DNA from: an uncultured Ruminococcus sp.
GTDB taxonomy: Bacteria > Bacillota > Clostridia > Oscillospirales > CAG-272
Assembly (NCBI GenBank): GCA_902795355.1
Contig: CADBKZ010000013.1
Span: 1-43,767, forward strand
Direction: 5' to 3'
Length of the DNA: 43,767 nucleotides
The stretch's first letter is position 1. Every line of letters starts with the position of its first letter. A program made the translations under genes and the position numbers. A model generated the notes under the pieces. It was not told the origin of the DNA. It was given only the letters and a program-made list of their open reading frames with translations, and ran no database searches. Positions 8,016 to 16,026 of this stretch are shown piece after piece.

Positions 8016-9236
8016 ATGGACTCTGTGAAAATAGGCGTAATCGGCTATGGCCAGCGCGGCTCTTCCATTACCGCCCACATTTTGCTGAATATGCCCGACG
8101 TGGAAGTTACGGCGGTTTGCGACGAATACGCCGACCGCGCGGAGCTGGCCGCCGAAAACGTTGCAGCAAAGAGCGGCAAGCGGCCGTTCTCCACCGTGGA
8201 TTACCGCGAAGTTCTTGCGAAAAAGCCCGACGCCGTTTACATTGCCACCTCTTGGGAAACGCATGTGGAAATTGCGATTGACGCGCTCCGAGCGGGCGTT
8301 CCCGCGGCTTTGGAAGTGGGCGGAGCCTACTCGTTGGAAAGCCTTTGGGAGCTTGTTCGCACCCAAGAACGCACCGGCGTTCCGCTAATGCTGATGGAAA
8401 ATTGCTGCTTCGGCCGCGAGGAGCTGTTCGGGCTTGCGCTCGTCCGCCACGGCGTTTTGGGCAATATCGTTCACGCGCACGGCTGTTACGCGCATTTTCT
8501 CGGCGACGAAATTGCCTCGGGCGAGCAGATCCGCCACTACCGCCTGCGCAACTACCTGACCCGCAACTGCGAAAACTACCCCACGCACGAGCTTGGCCCG
8601 ATTGCCCGCGTTCTCAACATCAACCGCGGAAACCGGATGGTCTCGCTCGTTTCGGTTGCGTCCCGCGCCGAGGGAATGGAAGCCCACGTCAACCGGAACG
8701 CCGAAAAATACCCCGATCTGGTTGGCAAGAAGTTCCGTCAGGGGGACGTGGTCAGCACCATTATCTCCTGCGCCGACGGCTCGACGATCTCCATGCGGCT
8801 GGATACCACCCTGCCCCGCCACTATTCCCGCGAATTTACCCTGCACGGCACGAACGGCATTTACGAGGGCGCGCTCCATCACGTCCATCTGCTCGGCGGA
8901 AAAGAGAGCTTTAACTCGGGCGCCTACTATCGGAACACCGTTGGGAACGCCGCGGAGCTGGAAGCGGAGCACCTCCCCGCCGTATGGCGCGAAATGACCC
9001 CCGAAAAGATCAAAGCGGGGCATGGCGGAATGGACTACATTGAGTTCCGCGCGTTTGTGGACGCGCTCAAAAACGGCGACCCAATGCCCATTGACGTTTA
9101 CGACGCCGCCGCTTGGATGTCCGTTACCGCGCTTTCCGAGGCCTCGGTTGCCGCGGGCGGCCTGCCCCAAGCCGTTCCCGATTTTACCAACGGCATGTGG
9201 ACCCGCAGAAAGCCCAAAGACGTGATAGACGTTTAA
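8016..9236 (+). CDS. Gfo/Idh/MocA family protein, GH109-like
   Basis: 406 residues with an N-terminal Rossmann dinucleotide-binding fold (GVIGYGQRGSS, residues 8-17) and a C-terminal Gfo/Idh/MocA sheet domain. The usual EKP motif is absent: residues 100-105 read EVGGAY. Together with the segments LMLMENCCFGREE (near 125-136) and NYPTHELGPIARVLNINRG (188-205, His191) this resembles the GH109 branch, NAD-dependent glycosidases that act on alpha-linked N-acetylgalactosamine and related sugars by a transient oxidation at C3. No signal peptide is visible, so it would act inside the cell. The frame is open further upstream, but the ATG at 8016 has a GGGGGGA site and lies behind the promoter. The gene stands alone between a promoter and a strong terminator. 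The Gfo/Idh/MocA family is certain; a glycosidase activity is inference and a plain sugar oxidoreductase remains possible. Confidence 0.85.
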   Translation: MDSVKIGVIGYGQRGSSITAHILLNMPDVEVTAVCDEYADRAELAAENVAAKSGKRPFSTVDYREVLAKKPDAVYIATSWETHVEIAIDALRAGVPAALEVGGAYSLESLWELVRTQERTGVPLMLMENCCFGREELFGLALVRHGVLGNIVHAHGCYAHFLGDEIASGEQIRHYRLRNYLTRNCENYPTHELGPIARVLNINRGNRMVSLVSVASRAEGMEAHVNRNAEKYPDLVGKKFRQGDVVSTIISCADGSTISMRLDTTLPRHYSREFTLHGTNGIYEGALHHVHLLGGKESFNSGAYYRNTVGNAAELEAEHLPAVWREMTPEKIKAGHGGMDYIEFRAFVDALKNGDPMPIDVYDAAAWMSVTALSEASVAAGGLPQAVPDFTNGMWTRRKPKDVIDV

Positions 9237-9260
9237 GGGAAGCCCCATAAAAAAAGAACA

Positions 9261-9295
9261 CCCCGCTTTTTCCTGCCGGAAAAAGCGGGGTTTTT
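9261..9295. terminator. Bidirectional intrinsic terminator
   Basis: A 13-bp stem, CCCCGCTTTTTCC (9261-9273) with GGAAAAAGCGGGG (9278-9290), closes a TGCC loop and is followed by TTTTT on the plus strand. A run of seven A bases lies shortly before it (9249-9255), which gives a T-run on the minus strand. It can end both the Gfo/Idh/MocA transcript and the converging groES-groEL transcript. Confidence 0.85.
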
Positions 9296-9328
9296 GTTTG
9301 CGTTTTTCGGAAAGGAACGTTTGAGAGA

Positions 9329-9362
9329 GGGGGACCCTTTTCCCGCGGGAAAAGGGTCCCCC
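9329..9362. repeat. 34-bp perfect palindrome downstream of groEL
   Basis: Bases 9329-9362 are fully self-complementary: GGGGGACCCTTTTCCC, GC centre, then the complement. It lies 22 bp past the groEL stop. The adjoining poly-T on the minus strand comes before the hairpin, the wrong side for an intrinsic terminator. It might protect the groEL 3' end, while the next hairpin (9261-9290) ends transcription. Confidence 0.7.
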
Positions 9363-9384
9363 AAAAAAAGTCTTGGTTCCGATC

Positions 9385-11022
<1,638 letters not shown>

Positions 11023-11035
11023 TCAGTCCCCTTTC

Positions 11036-11323
11036 TTATTCAACCACGGCGAGAATGTCGCCCTGCTTGACAATGGTATATTCCACGCCGTCCACCTTGA
11101 CCTCGGTGCCGGAGTACTTGCTTGTGATAACCTTATCGCCGACCTTCACATCCATGGGGATGAGCTTGCCGTCGTCGGTATGCGCCCCGGGACCGACCGC
11201 GACCACTTCCGCAACCTGCGGCTTTTCCTGCGCGGACGCCGTAAGGAAAATTCCTGTTTTTGTTTTTTCTTCGGCTTCGATGAGTTTGACAACCACTCTG
11301 TCCGCCAACGGTTTGATGTTCAT
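11036..11323 (-). CDS. groES: 10-kDa co-chaperonin GroES
   Basis: 95 residues, the normal size. It starts MNIKPLADRVVVKLIEAEEK, has the mobile loop (KTKTGIFLTASAQEKPQ) that docks on GroEL, and the closing VDGVEYTIVKQGDILAVVE. It forms the heptameric lid of the GroEL chamber. The start at 11323 is fixed by an AAGGAGG site 9 nt upstream; the open frame upstream of it is only leader. It is first in the groES-groEL operon. Confidence 0.98.
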   Translation of the reverse strand: MNIKPLADRVVVKLIEAEEKTKTGIFLTASAQEKPQVAEVVAVGPGAHTDDGKLIPMDVKVGDKVITSKYSGTEVKVDGVEYTIVKQGDILAVVE

Positions 11324-11363
11324 AAAACCGTACCTCCTTGCTTCTCTTTTGATCATTGAATTT

Positions 11364-11390
11364 TTAGCACTTGAAACTTCCGAGTGCTAA
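11364..11390 (-). promoter_or_regulatory. CIRCE operator (HrcA binding site)
   Basis: An inverted repeat TTAGCACTT (11364-11372), a 9-bp spacer and GAGTGCTAA (11382-11390). The CIRCE consensus is TTAGCACTC-N9-GAGTGCTAA, so only one position departs. It lies between the promoter and the groES start, where bound HrcA would block transcription until heat stress. The hrcA gene is not in the window. Confidence 0.95.
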
Positions 11391-11401
11391 TTCTGATTTA
11401 T

Positions 11402-11429
11402 ATTTTACCCTTTTTTGAAAAAAAATCAA
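11402..11429 (-). promoter_or_regulatory. Promoter of groES-groEL
   Basis: On the minus strand a TTGATT -35 box (11424-11429) and a TAAAAT -10 box (11402-11407) are separated by 16 bp. The start point would fall just upstream of or in the CIRCE element. Confidence 0.7.
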
Positions 11430-11581
11430 GCCCTTTTCGCAATAATTCACAATATGTTCACAAATAAATTGTCGAATCGGTGTTCCAAAGTGCTAAAATT
11501 GAGATTTTGACCGACGCGGAATGTTTTTCGGGGCCGATTCATAAAATCAATTGTAATTTTCGCAAGGGGGGAAACACGGGA

Positions 11582-12913
11582 ATGTCTTGGCTTTCCGAAT
11601 TGCTGACGGGCGGGGCCGTTCCCCCGCTCCTGATGGGCTGCGGCATCTTTTTTCTGGTCTATTTGCGCGGCCGCCCATTTACGCGCCCGCGGGCAATGCT
11701 CGCCGCGCTGACCGAGAAACGCGAGGGCGGCGTTTCCCCGTTCCGCGCGGTCACGCTGGCTCTGGCGGGAACGCTCGGCGTCGGCAACATAGTCGGCGTT
11801 GCGAACGCAATTGTCGTCGGCGGCGCGGGCGCGCTCTTCTGGATGTGGGTCTCGGCGCTCCTCGCCATGGCGTTGAAATACGCCGAAATCGTGTTGGCCG
11901 TTCGCCACCGGATAACCGCTTCCGACGGCTCGCACAGCGGCGGCGCGCCCTACTACATCCGCGCCGCTTTCCCGCGCCGGCCAAGGCTCGGCTCCGCACT
12001 CGCCGCCGTGTTTGCCGTTCTGATCGTTGCGGACGCGCTGGCAATGGGGTGCGTGATTCAGGTAAACGCCGTTTCGTCGGTCTTTTCGGGGGTCCTCGGC
12101 ATTCCGGTTTGGGTTTGCGCCGTCGTTCTGCTCGTTTTGTCGGTTCCCGTGGTCCCGCGCGGATCCCGCGGCATTTCGGCGTTGACCGAATATCTGGTGC
12201 CGATCATGTCGCTCGGATATGTGGTTTTCTCGGTTGCCGTTCTGATTCTGCGGCGCGAGGCAATCCCCGAGGCGTTCGGGTCCGTTTTCCGCGAGGCGTT
12301 CGCGCCGAAAAGCGCGGTTGGCGGCTTGCTCGGGTTTCTGACCTCGCGCGCGCTGCGGGTGGGAACCATGCGCGGGCTGCTCTCCAACGAGGCGGGGTGC
12401 GGCACCGCGCCCGCCGCGCATGCGGGAGCCAACACCGATTCCCCCGCCGCGCAAGGCGTTTGGGGAATTTTTGAGGTGTTTGTGGACACCATTCTGCTCT
12501 GCACGCTTACGGGGCTGGTAATCCTTGTGAACGTTGGCGCGGCGGCGGAATACGCGTCGTCCCCCGTTATGATGACGGTTACCGCGTTCTCGGCAAGCCT
12601 CGGCCGCGGCGCGGCTTGGTTCCTTGCGGCGGCAATTCTCTGCTTCGGCTATGCGACCGTGGTTTGCTGGGCGGATTACGGCGCGGTCGCCGTTCGCTTT
12701 CTCAACCGGAAGCCGGCCTCGCGAAATCTGTACTACGTCGCTTTTCTGCTCTGTATTCCCCTTGGTTGCACGGTTGCACCGACCACGGTCTGGACGGTTT
12801 CGGACATTGCAATCGCCGCATTGACCACCATCAATCTGTTCGTTCTGCTCCGGTTGCGGCGGGAGATTCGCGAGGAAACGCGCAATCGGTTCGGCCCGTC
12901 ACCGCAAATATAA
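11582..12913 (+). CDS. Alanine/glycine:cation symporter (AGCS family)
   Basis: 443 residues and about 11 membrane helices. AGCS hallmarks are all present: GTLGVGNIVGVA (63-74), GGAGALFWMWVSALLAMALK (80-99) and GTMRGLLSNEAGCGTAPAAH (261-280), the family signature that lines the substrate path. Members such as AlsT/YaaJ bring in alanine or glycine with sodium or protons. The ATG at 11582 was chosen over 11480 because it follows an AGGGGGG site and starts at the usual family position. Its stop codon lies 15 bp inside the end of the converging gerB-like gene, with no terminator between them. Alanine and glycine are common spore germinants, so its place beside a germination operon may or may not be meaningful. 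Confidence 0.92.
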   Translation: MSWLSELLTGGAVPPLLMGCGIFFLVYLRGRPFTRPRAMLAALTEKREGGVSPFRAVTLALAGTLGVGNIVGVANAIVVGGAGALFWMWVSALLAMALKYAEIVLAVRHRITASDGSHSGGAPYYIRAAFPRRPRLGSALAAVFAVLIVADALAMGCVIQVNAVSSVFSGVLGIPVWVCAVVLLVLSVPVVPRGSRGISALTEYLVPIMSLGYVVFSVAVLILRREAIPEAFGSVFREAFAPKSAVGGLLGFLTSRALRVGTMRGLLSNEAGCGTAPAAHAGANTDSPAAQGVWGIFEVFVDTILLCTLTGLVILVNVGAAAEYASSPVMMTVTAFSASLGRGAAWFLAAAILCFGYATVVCWADYGAVAVRFLNRKPASRNLYYVAFLLCIPLGCTVAPTTVWTVSDIAIAALTTINLFVLLRLRREIREETRNRFGPSPQI

Positions 12914-13852
12914 ATAAATGAACACTCCCAACCCAAGCAACGCGGGAACCCATTTGGCCGCGCGCGGCAAAAACCGACCGAACAACCGGCGAACGGAGGC
13001 AAAGCAAACCGCCGTCCGGAACAGGCACGCGGAATAATCGAGGAGATAGGAAAGAATTTCTGGGCGGAACGCGTACTGCCCCACCGAAACCACCCGCACC
13101 GCGCGGGAATACGGATAGGAGAGTGCGGCGGCATATTCCGCGCCGAACGTCAGCAAGGTCTGCAAAACGCAAACGAGCAGGATCCCTACGCCCGCCAGCG
13201 TTCCGAAAACGGGCGATCGGACCGACTTTCCTTTTCTGCGCGGAGTGGTTACCCCAAAATATACGGCGAGCGGGGCCATGGGAAGAAGGACTTCCGCCCA
13301 TAGCGTTCCGGACAAGACGTCCGCTCCCGAAAAGACAGAAAAATCCACCGCGCCGTATTCGGCTCGGAACTGCGGCGCGCCCCGCAGAAACAACACGGCG
13401 ACCGCAACGCATGAAGCGAAAAAGACGATCAACGCAAAACCGTCCGTACTCCGCCGCGGGGCGCGGGCGAGGCAAACCGCCGCCGCGAGGAAGAGCGCGG
13501 AAAACGGGACTTCGGTTCCCCGCGGCAGAAGCGTTTCGCCGAAAAAAGCGAGAAGATCCGACGCGCACCGCGCCGCGCAGAAGAGCGAGACCGCCGAAAC
13601 CGCCGCGCAAAAAACGCCCGCGGCGATCATTCGCGGAATGCGTTTTCGGAACGGTGCGCGCAACAGTTTTCCCGCGGCGGGATACACCAGCGCAACCGCG
13701 CAAACGGCGGCGATTGCCGATACCGGAAACGAAATTGAAATTCCCGCTCCGGTATTTTTCCACGGGAAGCGCAGAAGCGTATTTCCCACGGTAAACAGAG
13801 CGGCGAGCGCAATTTGGTGCAAACCGCGGCGTTTGGTCTTTGCCCGCGTCAT
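12899..13852 (-). CDS. gerAB: Spore germination receptor B subunit (GerAB-like permease)
   Basis: 317 residues, nearly all membrane helices, with the N-terminal segment QIALAALFTVGNTLLRFPWK typical of GerAB (endospore germination permease, APC superfamily). GerAB subunits bind the germinant in the spore inner membrane. It is shorter than the usual 360 or so residues. The ATG at 13852 overlaps the end of the gerC-like gene (ATGA), so it is the last gene of a coupled A-C-B operon. Sequence likeness to model GerAB proteins is modest; the operon context is the strongest argument. It ends 15 bp inside the converging AGCS gene. Confidence 0.8.
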   Translation of the reverse strand: MTRAKTKRRGLHQIALAALFTVGNTLLRFPWKNTGAGISISFPVSAIAAVCAVALVYPAAGKLLRAPFRKRIPRMIAAGVFCAAVSAVSLFCAARCASDLLAFFGETLLPRGTEVPFSALFLAAAVCLARAPRRSTDGFALIVFFASCVAVAVLFLRGAPQFRAEYGAVDFSVFSGADVLSGTLWAEVLLPMAPLAVYFGVTTPRRKGKSVRSPVFGTLAGVGILLVCVLQTLLTFGAEYAAALSYPYSRAVRVVSVGQYAFRPEILSYLLDYSACLFRTAVCFASVRRLFGRFLPRAAKWVPALLGLGVFIYLYLR

Positions 13853-14475
13853 TCTACCGCCGCCTTTCCGTCCCGATAGGACCGCATACCGACGAAACGG
13901 TCGGGTACGGCGTTGTTCAGGTCGCTCGGCAAAAAGCGCGGAAGAGTGAAATCGGAGCTGTGCGCGGCGATTTCATAATAGCGGCACCGCAGCGGGAGCC
14001 CCTCATCCCGCGCCAACAGGCGCAGAATGTCCGGAATTTCGTAGCCCGCCGCCGGAGCGGAAAGCGTTCCCCGCGCCAACAGCTCGCGTGCGTCCGGCGC
14101 GGAAACGACTGTTACCGAAAGCGGTATTTCGTTTCCCGAAAGAAAATCCAACGCCGCGCGCAGCGCGTCGCCGCTTACCCCATCCCCGAAAATTGCGAGA
14201 GCGCAATGCCCGAAGAACAGTTTTTTCCCGAGCTTTGCCCGCAGATCCCGCATGGCCGCAGTCAGGTTGTTTCCGGTCCCGTCGAACACCAGAACTTCCA
14301 TTTTGTCGGCCTCGTTCTCGCGCGTGAGCGGGACTTCCACCGAAACGCGAAGGTCGGCGTTGCCCGCGTCGAACCCGATGGCGGAAACCAAATAAAGCTC
14401 TTCCGGCTCCGAAACATCGGCGCGGCAGGCCGCCAAAAGCAAGCAGAGCGGAAGCAGCCAAGCGATTTTTTTCAT
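13849..14475 (-). CDS. gerAC: Spore germination lipoprotein, short Ger(x)C type
   Basis: 208 residues. A lipoprotein signal ends LLLAAC (Cys17). The next part fits Ger(x)C domain 1: EELYLVSAIGFDAGNADLRV, then a long region with KKLFFGHCALAIFGD and a segment on which domain 1 is built. Usual GerAC proteins are about 370-400 residues, so the C-terminal half is missing. The stop overlaps the gerB-like start and the ATG shares one base with the gerA-like stop (TGATGA), which argues for a genuinely short gene rather than a sequencing frameshift. It should be anchored to the outer face of the spore inner membrane and support receptor assembly. Confidence 0.8.
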   Translation of the reverse strand: MKKIAWLLPLCLLLAACRADVSEPEELYLVSAIGFDAGNADLRVSVEVPLTRENEADKMEVLVFDGTGNNLTAAMRDLRAKLGKKLFFGHCALAIFGDGVSGDALRAALDFLSGNEIPLSVTVVSAPDARELLARGTLSAPAAGYEIPDILRLLARDEGLPLRCRYYEIAAHSSDFTLPRFLPSDLNNAVPDRFVGMRSYRDGKAAVE

Positions 14476-15932
14476 CAATCGTCTCTCCGTTTCTGCCGGA
14501 CGCGGTCCCTGCTGAACAGCGGGCGGGTGCGCATGGTTCCCCACGGCAGGCGCACGAACGTATCTTTCAGCCCCTGCACCGTGGGGGATTCGAGCGGCTG
14601 CAGATACGGCGTTCCGAACGAGGAGATCCCCATGGCGCGGATCAAAAGAAGGGTCAGGCCGATCAAACAGCCCGCCAGCCCCATCCACGCCGCAAGCAGG
14701 ATCATTCCCACGCGGACGTAGAACACCGCCGCCCGCAGGCGGGGGATCATCAGCCCCGCAATGCCGCTGACGGCGACCACGATCAGCATGGACGCGCTGA
14801 TCAGCCTTGCTTCCACCGCCGCCTCGCCCACCACAAGGCCGCCGATGATGCCGAGCGTATGCCCGAGATTTTGCGGCATGCGCGCGCCGGTTTCTTTGAG
14901 TATTTCCAACACCGAAACCAACAAGAGGCATTCCGCAAGCGAGGAGAACGGAACGCCGCCCCGCGTTCCCGCCGAGGAGAGCAGCAGAAACGTTGGCAAA
15001 AGCCGCTGATGATGCGTGAGGAGCGCGAGGTAGAGCGCGGGGATGGAAACCGTTAGAAAAAAGCACACGTATCGCAAAAAACGGCCGATGGACGAGACCC
15101 AGAAATTGAGATAATAGTCCTCGTCGGATTGGAAATTTTCGGCGAAAAGGTACGGTGCGGTGAGAACCACAGGCGTTCCGTCCGCAACCACGGCGACCCG
15201 CCCTTCGAGCAGTTTGGCGGCCACCACGTCGGGGCGTTCGGTGCTGCCCGTGGTTTTGAAAACCGACCGCCTGCCGTCGCGGATCAGCTCGGCAAGATAA
15301 TTGGTGTCAAGAACGCCGTCGATGTCGATTTTGCCGAGCCGCCGTTTCATTTCGGCAACGAGCGACGGCGAGGCGAGCGAACGCAGATAGCAAATATACA
15401 CCGCCGTTCCGCTCCGCCGCCCCACGCGCATCGGTTCGGCGCAAAAATCGGCGGTTTGCAGCTTGCGGCGGATCATGGCAAGGTTGGGAACGGCCGCTTC
15501 CTCGAACCCCTCGCGCGGCCCCTGCAAAACGCTCTCGTTCTGCGGCTCCTGAATCCCGCGGGTGCGGAAGCCCTTGGTGTCGATATGCAGAGCCGTTCCG
15601 CTCCCCTCGAACAGCAGAACCGTTTCGCCGTAAAGCATGGCCGAGGTAAGCGCTTCAAAACCGCTCGCGCCTTTGACCTCGCCCGCCCACAGCGCTTCCT
15701 CGGCCGCGCAGGCGGCGGGGTCGGTTCCCGCATTCATCGGGGACGCCGTAATCAGCGGGCGAATCACGCTTTCGTACACGGCGGACGACGAAACCATTCC
15801 GTCCAGATACAACACGGCGCAACGCACGCCCAACCCCGCGCGAAACACGCGATGGCGAAAGGTTCCGTCGCTCCGGAAGATTTCGCAAAAGCGGTCCAGA
15901 TTTTCCCCGAGTTCCGTTCCGATTGTTTCCAT
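14475..15932 (-). CDS. gerAA: Spore germination receptor A subunit (GerAA)
   Basis: 485 residues, the usual size of GerA-family proteins. A large soluble N-terminal domain (about 1-275, with LYLDGMVSSSAVYESVIRPL near residue 45) is followed by membrane helices from about 280. The conserved ERPDVVAAKLLEGRVAVVAD and GTPVVLTAPYLFAENFQSDE segments are clear, as is the QNLGHTLGIIGGLVVGEAAV stretch of the family. The subunit assembles with GerAB and GerAC in the spore inner membrane and responds to germinants. The ATG at 15932 follows an AGAGGGAAAG site; the open frame upstream is leader. First gene of the operon. Confidence 0.93.
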   Translation of the reverse strand: METIGTELGENLDRFCEIFRSDGTFRHRVFRAGLGVRCAVLYLDGMVSSSAVYESVIRPLITASPMNAGTDPAACAAEEALWAGEVKGASGFEALTSAMLYGETVLLFEGSGTALHIDTKGFRTRGIQEPQNESVLQGPREGFEEAAVPNLAMIRRKLQTADFCAEPMRVGRRSGTAVYICYLRSLASPSLVAEMKRRLGKIDIDGVLDTNYLAELIRDGRRSVFKTTGSTERPDVVAAKLLEGRVAVVADGTPVVLTAPYLFAENFQSDEDYYLNFWVSSIGRFLRYVCFFLTVSIPALYLALLTHHQRLLPTFLLLSSAGTRGGVPFSSLAECLLLVSVLEILKETGARMPQNLGHTLGIIGGLVVGEAAVEARLISASMLIVVAVSGIAGLMIPRLRAAVFYVRVGMILLAAWMGLAGCLIGLTLLLIRAMGISSFGTPYLQPLESPTVQGLKDTFVRLPWGTMRTRPLFSRDRVRQKRRDD

Positions 15933-15958
15933 GGCTTTCCCTCTCTTCCTTTTTATGC

Positions 15959-15988
15959 TATTATTGCCTCGGAAACGCGGAAACATGC
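15959..15988 (-). promoter_or_regulatory. Possible sigma-G/F (forespore) promoter of the gerA operon
   Basis: On the minus strand GCATG (15984-15988) is followed after 18 bp by AATAATA (15959-15965). This fits the forespore pattern gHATR-N17/18-CATnnTA at all but one -10 position. GerA operons are sigma-G dependent in Bacillus. No good sigma-A boxes were seen here. Confidence 0.45.
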
Positions 15989-16016
15989 AAAAAAAATGCC
16001 CCCGATCGGGGGCATT
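15989..16016 (-). terminator. Intrinsic terminator after the ABC exporter operon
   Basis: On the minus strand a 9-bp stem, AATGCCCCC with GGGGGCATT (15995-16016), closes a GATC loop and runs into eight T bases. It ends the secA-to-ABC transcript about 10 bp past the last stop and shields the gerA operon. Confidence 0.85.
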
Positions 16017-16026
16017 TGCTTTGATA

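Noticed and set aside
7599..8366. A minus-strand frame over the MITE and the Gfo/Idh/MocA gene start
   Set aside because: It overlaps the promoter and the coding sequence of the real gene and has no family match.
11488..11496. AAGTGCTAA, a CIRCE-like half site upstream of the AGCS gene
   Set aside because: The other arm is missing at the required 9-bp spacing, so I take it as chance.
13849..14475. The gerC-like gene as a frameshifted full-length gene
   Set aside because: Its stop overlaps the next start and no C-terminal domain could be found in other frames downstream.
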